DNA from: Deltaproteobacteria bacterium
Lineage (GTDB): Bacteria; Desulfobacterota; GWC2-55-46; UBA9637
Direction: 5' to 3'
Length of the DNA: 6,593 bases
Assembly: GCA_016234985.1 (NCBI GenBank)
Contig: JACRNK010000099.1
Span: 1-6,593, forward strand
Shown: positions 1 to 5,039 of the stretch, in pieces
Numbering within the stretch: the stretch's first letter is position 1
Layout: each line of letters begins with the position of its first letter
Made by a program: the position numbers and the translations under genes
The notes under the pieces: model-generated
What the model was told of the DNA's origin: nothing
The model's input: the letters and a program-made list of their open reading frames with translations, nothing else
The model's database searches: none

Positions 1-997
1 ACCTCTTTGCCTTTAATTTTGCATTTTCTTTTTCTTCCGGCGGCACCTCTTTCTGGTCTATCTTAAACCCCTCCACCTTGCCCGGGACATAGGCCCTGTA
101 GCATTTGTAAAAATCAAGCAGTTCACCGGCATCCTTGTCTTGAGACGCCTTTATATATTCTTCACAAAAGGTATTGGACAAGTCATGGCGGTTATAAAAA
201 TCCAGATCCATTGCAAGAAAGGCAATGTCTGCAACGGTATCCGAATATCTGAACCTTTCATTAAATTCTATGCAGTCAAAGATACAAATGCCGGCAGTAA
301 CACAGGAGACGCAGGCGCCGTATGCCATACAGATATGCTCTGAATGAATATCTCCATGACAGTTTTTTATAAAACCCCTCTCAACCCTTTTTGCAAACAG
401 CCCGTATCTTGCCTTAAGAAAATTTTGCGTATAATTTTTTATCATATCAAACTGCTTGTTTGTAATTGTTCTGCCTATAAAATCTTTGGTTTGGATAAAA
501 TTTTCCTCTGTATTTTTTTGTATGACCGAGGGCAGGCCAAATTGAGATATATAAAGGTTTGTCTCTGCTTTGTCATGGAAGTTTACTATAACATCTGCTG
601 TGTCTTTAACCATAGATTCCGTTACCATGTCTTTTTTAAGCAGAATATCCATCATCTTATCGGAGGGAAGCCTTTTCATCTTAATCGCATATTCAACCGC
701 TTCTCCTTCACCTTCAAACACAAACCCGTCACCCTTTTTATTTGCCTCCACAACACCGATATATATCGCAGGACAAAGTCTTTTATTCAGGGCAATCTCC
801 TGATGGCAGAAGAATCTTCTCTTATCGAGGGTTGTGAAATTCAAAAAGCCGAAATCAACGGGCTTTTTTATTTTATAGACATATTTGGGGGTAAAGAAAA
901 GATAGGAGATATGGGTTTGCCTTAACTCAACAGCGCCGGGCGAGTCAGGATAAGCAGATGGTTTTAATAACGACTGGATAAGAGGAGGAAGAGCCAC
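1..997 (-). CDS. Aminoglycoside phosphotransferase-like kinase (COG2187 type), 3' part cut by window edge
   Basis: The frame stays open for 332 codons from a GTG at 995-997 to the left edge, so the C-terminus lies outside. An AGGAGG site (1005-1010) 7 nt upstream fixes the GTG start. The protein has a protein-kinase-like APH fold: a YVYKIKKP strand (K42/K44, likely ATP-contacting), a QEIALNKRL helix (E67), the catalytic motif CHGDIHSEHIC (H214, D216) and the metal-binding IFDCIEF motif (D241), followed by RYSDTVADIAFLAMDLD (251-266). These motifs match COG2187 proteins, which are often about 500 residues with a C-terminal P-loop kinase domain; that second domain would lie beyond the edge. The substrate is unknown, and aminoglycoside resistance should not be assumed. 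Oddities: the usual Asn five residues after the catalytic Asp is His221, and six cysteines fall within residues 213-242. It is the last visible gene of the MBL-hpt operon, 17 nt after hpt. Confidence 0.85.
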   Translation of the reverse strand, partial: MALPPLIQSLLKPSAYPDSPGAVELRQTHISYLFFTPKYVYKIKKPVDFGFLNFTTLDKRRFFCHQEIALNKRLCPAIYIGVVEANKKGDGFVFEGEGEAVEYAIKMKRLPSDKMMDILLKKDMVTESMVKDTADVIVNFHDKAETNLYISQFGLPSVIQKNTEENFIQTKDFIGRTITNKQFDMIKNYTQNFLKARYGLFAKRVERGFIKNCHGDIHSEHICMAYGACVSCVTAGICIFDCIEFNERFRYSDTVADIAFLAMDLDFYNRHDLSNTFCEEYIKASQDKDAGELLDFYKCYRAYVPGKVEGFKIDQKEVPPEEKENAKLKAKR

Positions 998-1004
998 TGT
1001 TAAA

Positions 1005-1010
1005 CCTCCT
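1005..1010 (-). promoter_or_regulatory. Shine-Dalgarno site for the kinase gene
   Basis: A perfect AGGAGG on the minus strand lies 7 nt before the GTG at 995-997. It sits in the 17-nt gap after the hpt stop and decides the non-ATG start of the kinase gene. Confidence 0.85.
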
Positions 1011-1014
1011 GTTT

Positions 1015-1533
1015 TTATTCCATTACATATAATCCCGGCAGATAGCGGTATTTTTCATTATAGTCAAGGCCGTATCCTACGAGAAAGTTTTCCTTTGCAT
1101 GAAAACCGAGATAATCTATTTTTATGGGCAACTGTCTGCGATGGGGCTTGTCCACAAGGGCGCAGAGCTTTAAGGATGCGGGGTTTCTTGCCGTCAGGTG
1201 CTTCAGGATGACATTTAATGTAAGGCCTGTGTCCACTATGTCCTCTACAACGATTATATCCCTATTCTCAATGCCGGCATCTATGTCCTTTGTAATCCTT
1301 ATGTTGCCTGAGCTTGCAGTTCCGCTGCCATAACTTGCGGCCCTTATAAAATCTATTTCAACAGGCGCCTTTAATGCCTTTATCAAATCAGCCAGAAAAA
1401 TAAAAGAGCCTTTCAATATGCCTATAAGAAGCGGCGTCTTGCCCGCATAATCCCTTCTTATTTCAGCGGCGAGCCGGTGGACGGCGAGATGGATTTCCTC
1501 GGCTGGGAATAGCTGTTTCAGATGAGATTCCAT
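1015..1533 (-). CDS. hpt: Hypoxanthine (hypoxanthine-guanine) phosphoribosyltransferase
   Basis: This 172-residue cytosolic enzyme of purine salvage converts hypoxanthine or guanine plus PRPP to IMP or GMP and pyrophosphate. Visible motifs are loop I LKGS (40-43), the flexible loop with the Ser-Tyr pair in AASYGSG (65-71), the PRPP-binding signature VVEDIVDTGLT (95-105, acidic pair E97/D98), the purine-pocket DKP (128-130), and the C-terminal VGYGLDYNEKYRYLPGLY (152-169) typical of bacterial HPRT. Length matches the family (about 170-185 residues) and no key residue is missing. The ATG lies 7 nt after the MBL-hydrolase stop, with only a weak purine-rich AAGAAAG ribosome site, so translation is probably helped by coupling to the upstream gene. 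It is the middle gene of the operon. Base preference (hypoxanthine versus guanine or xanthine) cannot be read from the sequence. Confidence 0.93.
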   Translation of the reverse strand: MESHLKQLFPAEEIHLAVHRLAAEIRRDYAGKTPLLIGILKGSFIFLADLIKALKAPVEIDFIRAASYGSGTASSGNIRITKDIDAGIENRDIIVVEDIVDTGLTLNVILKHLTARNPASLKLCALVDKPHRRQLPIKIDYLGFHAKENFLVGYGLDYNEKYRYLPGLYVME

Positions 1534-1540
1534 ATCTTTC

Positions 1541-2383
1541 TTACACCGTTATCTCCATATCTTTGGCAACTGCAAAACATTCCATGTCTGAGCCTTTTTC
1601 TTTTAGTATCCTTTTGCAGTCAAGAACCATCATGTCTACCTGCTCATCCGTCCTCTCCTGATTATGGTGAAACAGCCCAAACCTTTTTACGCCTGCCTCA
1701 AGGGCAAGCGTCAGGCTGTCAAGATAAACAGAATGCCCCCATGTTTTTGTAAACTTGGCATATTCCTCAGGCAGATATTCTGAATCATGTATCAAAAGGT
1801 CAGCCCCTCTGGCGAATTCTATATAATCCTCAAATTTAAGCCCGCCTGGGTGTGTATGGGTAAGCTCATTGTCAGTGATGAATACAAAGTTCTTGTTATC
1901 CTCAGTAAATTTGTAACCTAACCCCTGATTGGGATGGCTCAAATGAACAGCCGCTATGGAAAGCCCCTTTATCTTGAACCAATCAGGGCATGCGCCTATA
2001 TACGATATCTCCGCCTTCATGTCTTCAAACCTTACCGGGAAATTAGGCGCCTGCATGGTTTTTGACATAATCTGTTTTATAGATTCCTGCGCCACAGGCG
2101 CCCCCAGCATATTTATTTGTGTGCCTTTGATATATAATGGCTTGAAAAATGGAAAACCAAGGATGTGGTCCCAATGGGCGTGGGTAAAAATTATATTAAA
2201 GTCTTTTCTGCCTTGTTGGACAAGACTGTTCCCAAGCCTTCTTATGCCGGAGCCTGCGTCTATTATGATAATATCGTCGTTCTTTGTCCGAAGCTCCATG
2301 CATGTGGTATCGCCGCCGTATTTTAAATATTCCCTGCCTGAAACAGGAATGGAGCCCCTTGAACCCCAGCATCTTATCAGCAC
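1541..2383 (-). CDS. MBL-fold metallo-hydrolase, RNase Z/PhnP-like phosphodiesterase clade (COG1235 type)
   Basis: This 280-residue metallo-beta-lactamase-fold hydrolase starts at GTG (2381-2383), preceded by GGAGG 9 nt upstream. It opens with the characteristic IRCWGSRGSIPVSG (3-16) and YGGDTTCMELR (22-32), then IIIIDAGSGIRRLG (38-51). The metal ligands are visible: H68, H70, D72 and H73 in THAHWDH, H150 in LSHPN, D171 in FITDNE, D200 in LIHDSEY, and a C-terminal His in FHHNQ (239-240). WGHS (215-218) adds a further conserved His. All ligands needed for a dinuclear zinc or manganese site are present, so the enzyme should be active, probably on a phosphodiester in the cytosol; no signal peptide is seen. 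Relatives are annotated as cyclic-nucleotide phosphodiesterase-like or simply MBL hydrolases, and the substrate cannot be chosen from sequence. It is the first gene of the operon with hpt and the kinase. Confidence 0.87.
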   Translation of the reverse strand: MLIRCWGSRGSIPVSGREYLKYGGDTTCMELRTKNDDIIIIDAGSGIRRLGNSLVQQGRKDFNIIFTHAHWDHILGFPFFKPLYIKGTQINMLGAPVAQESIKQIMSKTMQAPNFPVRFEDMKAEISYIGACPDWFKIKGLSIAAVHLSHPNQGLGYKFTEDNKNFVFITDNELTHTHPGGLKFEDYIEFARGADLLIHDSEYLPEEYAKFTKTWGHSVYLDSLTLALEAGVKRFGLFHHNQERTDEQVDMMVLDCKRILKEKGSDMECFAVAKDMEITV

Positions 2384-2392
2384 AGATTTGCG

Positions 2393-2397
2393 CCTCC
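2393..2397 (-). promoter_or_regulatory. Shine-Dalgarno site for the MBL hydrolase
   Basis: GGAGG on the minus strand, 9 nt before the GTG at 2381-2383. It supports that start, because the conserved IRCWGSRGSIP motif begins only three residues into the protein. Confidence 0.75.
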
Positions 2398-2460
2398 GTT
2401 TCTATACAGGGCGTCATAACTTCGCATACCGGTGTTGCTCCTCGGTTCGTCGTTGCGATG

Positions 2461-2502
2461 TCCTCCCCCTGTCCCCCTCCAGAGGGGGATAAAGGGGGAG
2501 GA
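2461..2502. repeat. G/C-block inverted repeat (hairpin)
   Basis: TCCTCCCCCT (2461-2470) is perfectly complementary to AGGGGGAGGA (2493-2502). An inner TCCCCCT (2472-2478) pairs with AGGGGGA (2483-2489) around a 4-nt CCAG loop, leaving a small asymmetric bulge. G2460-C2503 extends the stem. There is no T-tract, so this is not an intrinsic terminator. It lies inside the predicted leader of the operon to its left. From memory, C-block/G-block palindromes of this kind recur in intergenic regions of several uncultured anaerobic lineages; that family assignment is inference. Confidence 0.75.
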
Positions 2503-2590
2503 CGCCTCACTCCTTACCTTCGTCGCGACTTGGTCTGCTTTGTTCTGACGCTCTGTATGCAGTTCTATTTATGTCGCTGTGTATAAATCG

Positions 2591-2613
2591 CCGCACCAAA
2601 GATTTTGGTGTGG
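2591..2613. other. Stem-loop near the 5' end of the MBL operon transcript
   Basis: CACCAAA (2594-2600) and TTTGGTG (2604-2610) form a perfect 7-bp stem around a 3-nt loop. A G-T wobble and two C-G pairs extend it to about 10 bp. In the predicted minus-strand transcript it would sit about 10 nt from the 5' end, where hairpins often protect mRNA. No T-run follows on either strand, so it is not a terminator. Confidence 0.5.
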
Positions 2614-2629
2614 GGGTAAATCAGGCAAA

Positions 2630-2658
2630 ATAATATACCCTAAAACAGGAATTGTCAA
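2630..2658 (-). promoter_or_regulatory. Predicted sigma70 promoter of the MBL-hpt-kinase operon
   Basis: On the minus strand a perfect -35 TTGACA (2653-2658) is separated by exactly 17 nt from a -10 TATTAT (2630-2635, five of six matches). A start near 2623 is expected. The promoter follows directly after the terminator of the upstream PilZ operon, so the two units look transcriptionally separated. Confidence 0.75.
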
Positions 2659-2687
2659 TAACTACAGCGCCTTATCTTTTTTGTGTC

Positions 2688-2723
2688 AAAAAAAAGCCCG
2701 CCAATACTATACCGGGGGCTTTT
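2688..2723 (-). terminator. Intrinsic terminator of the PilZ / PilZ-REC operon
   Basis: Read on the minus strand, AAAAGCCC (2716-2723) pairs with GGGCTTTT (2692-2699), with possible further CC/GG pairs inside the loop. The stem ends in a run of eight T (2688-2695). The GC stem plus T-run is the classic Rho-independent form. It lies 90 nt past the stop of the PilZ-REC gene. The A-run on its other side also allows weak function on the plus strand (four T at 2720-2723). Confidence 0.8.
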
Positions 2724-2775
2724 GTAGTGCGACCCTTTAGGGTCGCTATTATGCGAGGCTAAAGCCGCGCACTAC
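2724..2775. repeat. Compound palindromic repeat with GTAGTGCG/CGCACTAC ends
   Basis: The 52-bp unit is bounded by perfect 8-bp inverted termini, GTAGTGCG (2724-2731) and CGCACTAC (2768-2775). Inside are two hairpins: GCGACCC-TTTA-GGGTCGC (2729-2746) and GCGAGGCT-AA-AGCCGCGC (2753-2770, one mismatch). The outer stem and inner hairpins share bases, so the unit can switch between a three-way junction and two separate stem-loops. It abuts the terminator stem exactly and lies between the PilZ-REC stop and that terminator. The form resembles REP/BIME or MITE-like intergenic elements; no transposase gene is nearby. Confidence 0.75.
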
Positions 2776-2812
2776 ATCTATTTATTTTTAGCGTTCACTA
2801 TAGCAGGGGAAG

Positions 2813-3529
2813 CTATGCCTCCAGTATCTGTTTTACCCGCTCTGCAAGCTTGTTCGGGGTTGTTATCATCTTTGAAAGAAAGTCTGCTACGCCGAATGAG
2901 GCAATCCTTTCAGCCTCCTGTGAGGTTATCCTTCCTGAAAGCACAACAACCTTTATCTTCTTCCACTCTTCATTGGCGCGCAGGAGCTGGAGCAGTTTCA
3001 CGCCGTCCATTCCCTCCATCTGGAGGTCGAGTATCACGAGGTCAGGCGTTTCTTTGCTAATGAGTTTTATTGCATCCATGCCGCTTGCCGCTTCTCTTAC
3101 GGCGCAGCCTGCCAGCACCAGTTTATTTTTATATGTATTCCTTGCCGAGGCCAAATCATCAACAAGCAAGACTTTTTTCCTCTTATCAACATCAGCGGCC
3201 TCTGCCCCGAGCGGGTGCGCATCCATATTCTTCGCTATAAACTGCTTTAGCCTCTCTATATCAAGATGGATTAGATTTATAAACCCCACTCCTATGCCGA
3301 CATCCTTCTGCACAAATTGCACACGGCCCTGTATATTTACCGGCGGCGCATCTTGTTCAAGGGTAAATATTAAATCCAGGAGCGTGTCTTTGATGAACTG
3401 GACATGGGTATATATGAACATGCCGCCTTCGCTTATATCCAACGCATAGCCTTTCACAGCCTTATTTATAAGCACTTCCTTTTTAACTAACAGCCTGCCC
3501 TGCCTGCGGTCTTTTGCGCTCGCTTCCAT
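2813..3529 (-). CDS. PilZ-REC fusion: c-di-GMP-binding domain plus response-regulator receiver
   Basis: This 238-residue soluble protein has two domains. The N-terminal PilZ (about 7-100) keeps both c-di-GMP motifs: R8-x3-R12 in RRQGR and D31-x-S33-x-x-G36 in DISEGG. The C-terminal receiver (about 118-236) has the acidic pair D124/D125 in LLVDD, phosphoacceptor D168 in VILDLQMEGMDG, S198 in VVLSGR and K220 in DFLSK. No DNA-binding or enzymatic output domain follows, so it probably acts by protein contact, combining c-di-GMP level with phosphorylation by an unlinked histidine kinase. The ATG is preceded by AAAGGGAGAG about 5 nt upstream. It lies 35 nt after a stand-alone PilZ gene and is followed by a repeat and an intrinsic terminator. 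The conserved Lys is followed by Met rather than the common Pro, a mild deviation. The target process (motility, pili, polysaccharide) cannot be told from this window. Confidence 0.9.
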   Translation of the reverse strand: MEASAKDRRQGRLLVKKEVLINKAVKGYALDISEGGMFIYTHVQFIKDTLLDLIFTLEQDAPPVNIQGRVQFVQKDVGIGVGFINLIHLDIERLKQFIAKNMDAHPLGAEAADVDKRKKVLLVDDLASARNTYKNKLVLAGCAVREAASGMDAIKLISKETPDLVILDLQMEGMDGVKLLQLLRANEEWKKIKVVVLSGRITSQEAERIASFGVADFLSKMITTPNKLAERVKQILEA

Positions 3530-3564
3530 AAGTATCTCTCCCTTTTATGCGTAAGCTCAATTTT

Positions 3565-3891
3565 TTAAATTAGCAGCTTTTTATAAACATCTTCCCCTGC
3601 TGATATTTGGGCTATCTTTATTCCCATTCCGGCCTTTTTTGTTATGTGGACAATGGAGACAGGCACTTTTTTTGCCCACATTACCGTTCCTTTGATATTT
3701 ACTTCTTTGTCGTCTCCGGTAAGGAGTTTAATATCAAGGTTTGTATTGGGCGGATAAGTGCGAGTCGTTTTTATAAAAAGCCCTGTGTCAGAGATATCTT
3801 CTGTAAAGGCCATATGCAGATGGCCTTCCTGTCCGAATCTCAGCTGCAATCTTTTTGGATACCTTTTACTGATATTTCTTTTTTCAGCCAT
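3565..3891 (-). CDS. Single-domain PilZ protein (probable c-di-GMP receptor)
   Basis: This 108-residue protein is essentially one PilZ domain. The c-di-GMP motifs are intact: R10-x3-R14 in KRYPKR and D32-x-S34-x-x-G37 in EDISDTG. The beta-barrel strands follow (LFIKT, LDIKLL, VNIKGTVMWAKK) and the domain closes with GMGIKIAQI, the equivalent of the usual GVKF strand. It has no membrane segment or signal peptide, and by family knowledge it should bind c-di-GMP and pass the signal on by protein contact. The ATG at 3889-3891 follows an AAGGAAGGG ribosome site. It is the first gene of a two-gene operon with the PilZ-REC fusion, and a promoter candidate lies just upstream. The two PilZ domains share the same ground plan but are clearly diverged, so they are probably not a recent duplication. 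Confidence 0.88.
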   Translation of the reverse strand: MAEKRNISKRYPKRLQLRFGQEGHLHMAFTEDISDTGLFIKTTRTYPPNTNLDIKLLTGDDKEVNIKGTVMWAKKVPVSIVHITKKAGMGIKIAQISAGEDVYKKLLI

Positions 3892-3925
3892 AAGCCCTTC
3901 CTTTCAGTTCACACAATTTTTTTAA

Positions 3926-3953
3926 TATATATAATAAATGTCGCCCATATCAA
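3926..3953 (-). promoter_or_regulatory. Predicted promoter of the PilZ operon
   Basis: On the minus strand TTGATA (3948-3953, five of six to the -35 consensus) is followed after 16 nt by TATATA (3926-3931), or after 18 nt by TATATT (3924-3929). The surrounding A/T stretch leaves the exact -10 ambiguous. The leader to the PilZ ATG would be about 30 nt. Confidence 0.5.
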
Positions 3954-3954
3954 C

Positions 3955-3968
3955 TACCCACTTGGGCA
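3955..3968. promoter_or_regulatory. Small dyad between the divergent promoters (candidate operator)
   Basis: TACCCA-CT-TGGGCA is an imperfect palindrome (CCCA/TGGG core plus outer pairs, one of them G-T). It lies exactly between the two -35 boxes of the divergent units, where a shared regulator could bind. It is short, and chance is a real alternative. Confidence 0.25.
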
Positions 3969-3974
3969 GGTCTG

Positions 3975-4004
3975 TTGACTTTTACATGAGGCAACAGATA
4001 TAAT
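3975..4004 (+). promoter_or_regulatory. Predicted sigma70 promoter of the PP-loop/larE operon
   Basis: TTGACT (3975-3980, five of six) and a perfect TATAAT (3999-4004) are separated by 18 nt. A start near 4011 gives a leader of about 24 nt to the ATG at 4035 that contains the ribosome site. An mRNA starting there leaves little or no room for a ribosome site before the earlier ATG at 4017. Confidence 0.75.
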
Positions 4005-4018
4005 CTTCTGTGGGAAAT

Positions 4019-4024
4019 GGAGGT
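4019..4024 (+). promoter_or_regulatory. Shine-Dalgarno site deciding the 4035 start
   Basis: GGAGGT lies 10 nt before ATG 4035. The ATG at 4017 overlaps this site and has no ribosome site of its own, so the 18 nt between the two ATGs are better read as leader. Confidence 0.7.
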
Positions 4025-4034
4025 ATCTATTAAG

Positions 4035-5039
4035 ATGAATAAAAAGGCTGTTGCGCTTCTCTCCGGAGGTCTGGATTCAACTCTGGCGGTCAAGGTAATG
4101 CTGGAGCAGGGGATTGAGATAGTTGCGCTTAATTTCACATCAACATTCTGCACATGCAGTTGCAGGGGAAGCGTGTGCAGCAATGAAGCCGCCAGGGTTG
4201 CAAAAGAATTTGCCGTTCCCATAAAGGTTCTTCAGAAAGGGCTGGATTACATAGAGGTTGTCCGAAATCCTAAATACGGCTATGGCCAGGGCATGAATCC
4301 TTGCGTGGATTGCCGCATATATATGCACCGGCTTGCAAAGAAGTATATGGAGGAGATTGGCGCATCCTTTATCATAACAGGAGAGGTTCTTGGCCAAAGG
4401 CCCATGAGCCAGAGAAGGGATGCATTTAAAAACATTGAAAGAGAAAGCGGGCTTCTTGGGCTTATCGTAAGACCTCTCTGCGCAAAACATCTTGAGCCTA
4501 CTATTCCTGAAAAACTCGGAATTATAGACAGGGGAAAACTTCTTGATATGGATGGCCGTTCCAGAAAACCTCAGATAGCACTGGCAGAGGAAATGGATAT
4601 TCAGAACTACCCCTGCCCGTCAGGCGGCTGCCTCCTGACAGACAAGATATTTTCAAAGAGGGTAAGGGATTTGCTGGAAAATAAAAAAGACGTAACCATG
4701 AAAGATTTGCGTCTTTTAAAAGTGGGAAGGCACTTCAGGATTAACAAAGATATTAAGATTGTCATTGGCAGAGATGAAGCAGATAACAAGCAGATGAGAA
4801 ACCTTGCCCAAGCAGACGACACCTTGATAGAGCCAATGGACTTTGCAGGGCCGACAGGCCTTATTTGCGGTTTATCCAAAAATGGAACTCATGCCCTCGC
4901 AGGCAGGATGGTTTTAAGATACGCCGGAACAAAGGCCGATGGGAAAAGAGCGTTAAAACTTTCTAAAAATAGCGAGACAACTACATTTGAGGTTGATTCT
5001 CCTGCTGATGATGAGATTTTGAAAGGAATGCTGATATGA
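4035..5039 (+). CDS. PP-loop ATPase, ThiI/MnmA-like predicted tRNA thiolation enzyme with NFACT-R-like C-terminal domain
   Basis: This 334-residue protein is probably a tRNA sulfurtransferase, adenylating a tRNA base before sulfur insertion. The PP-loop SGGLDS is at 10-15. The catalytic half contains TGEVLGQRPMSQRRDAF (115-131), SGLLGLIVRPL (138-148) and PCPSGGCLLTD (193-203), a pattern seen in ThiI-related two-domain proteins distinct from classical ThiI (no THUMP) and MnmA. The C-terminal part (about 223-334), with VGRHFR (230-235) and IGRDEADN (244-251), resembles the NFACT-R RNA-binding domain, which is known fused to thiouridylase-like PP-loop domains. Cysteines are numerous: C39, C41, C43, C48, C90, C93, C194 and C199, which may include catalytic cysteines or metal/Fe-S ligands. 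The start at 4035 is chosen over 4017 because GGAGGT precedes it. The stop overlaps the larE start (ATGA). The exact modified nucleoside is unknown. Confidence 0.82.
   Translation: MNKKAVALLSGGLDSTLAVKVMLEQGIEIVALNFTSTFCTCSCRGSVCSNEAARVAKEFAVPIKVLQKGLDYIEVVRNPKYGYGQGMNPCVDCRIYMHRLAKKYMEEIGASFIITGEVLGQRPMSQRRDAFKNIERESGLLGLIVRPLCAKHLEPTIPEKLGIIDRGKLLDMDGRSRKPQIALAEEMDIQNYPCPSGGCLLTDKIFSKRVRDLLENKKDVTMKDLRLLKVGRHFRINKDIKIVIGRDEADNKQMRNLAQADDTLIEPMDFAGPTGLICGLSKNGTHALAGRMVLRYAGTKADGKRALKLSKNSETTTFEVDSPADDEILKGMLI

Larger units (their letters stand above)
2384..2622 (-). other. Long 5' leader of the MBL-hpt-kinase operon
   Basis: About 240 nt separate the predicted transcription start (near 2623) from the GTG. 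No convincing gene lies here on either strand. The segment holds a 5'-proximal hairpin (2591-2613), a G/C-block hairpin (2461-2502), and two imperfect copies of a CTCCT...TTCGTCG...GCGA motif on the plus strand (2438-2458 and 2510-2528) that flank the second hairpin. I recognise no known riboswitch, including the purine type that hpt might suggest. Much of the leader looks like repeat-derived sequence. Confidence 0.5.

Noticed and set aside
160..172. A frameshift in the kinase gene near its DLSNTFCEEY segment
   Set aside because: A first reading seemed to show a stop at NTFVKNI. Recounting the T-run (TTTT on the coding strand) restored the frame NTFCEEYIKAS, which continues open to the edge.
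140..925. Plus-strand open frames at 140-343 and 344-925 as genes
   Set aside because: They are shadows of the minus-strand kinase, whose frame is open throughout 1-997 with kinase motifs and a good ribosome site. The plus-strand translations show no recognisable domain.
2196..2510. Minus-strand 104-codon frame overlapping the MBL hydrolase start
   Set aside because: It begins inside the repeat (RRPPPLSPSGGG is translated G/C-block hairpin) and otherwise overlaps the MBL coding region in another frame; no domain is visible.
2591..2613. CACCAAA/TTTGGTG hairpin as an intrinsic terminator
   Set aside because: No T-run follows on either strand, and it lies downstream of the predicted promoter rather than after a gene.
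2384..2622. A purine riboswitch upstream of the operon containing hpt
   Set aside because: No three-way junction with the conserved purine-aptamer loops could be found; the leader structure is accounted for by two simple hairpins.
2724..2775. CRISPR repeat or transposon end
   Set aside because: There is only one copy, with no spacer array and no transposase, so it is recorded only as a palindromic repeat.
4017..4034. ATG at 4017 as the start of the PP-loop gene
   Set aside because: It lies about 6 nt from the predicted transcription start, overlaps the GGAGGT site and has no ribosome site of its own; the ATG at 4035 fits better.
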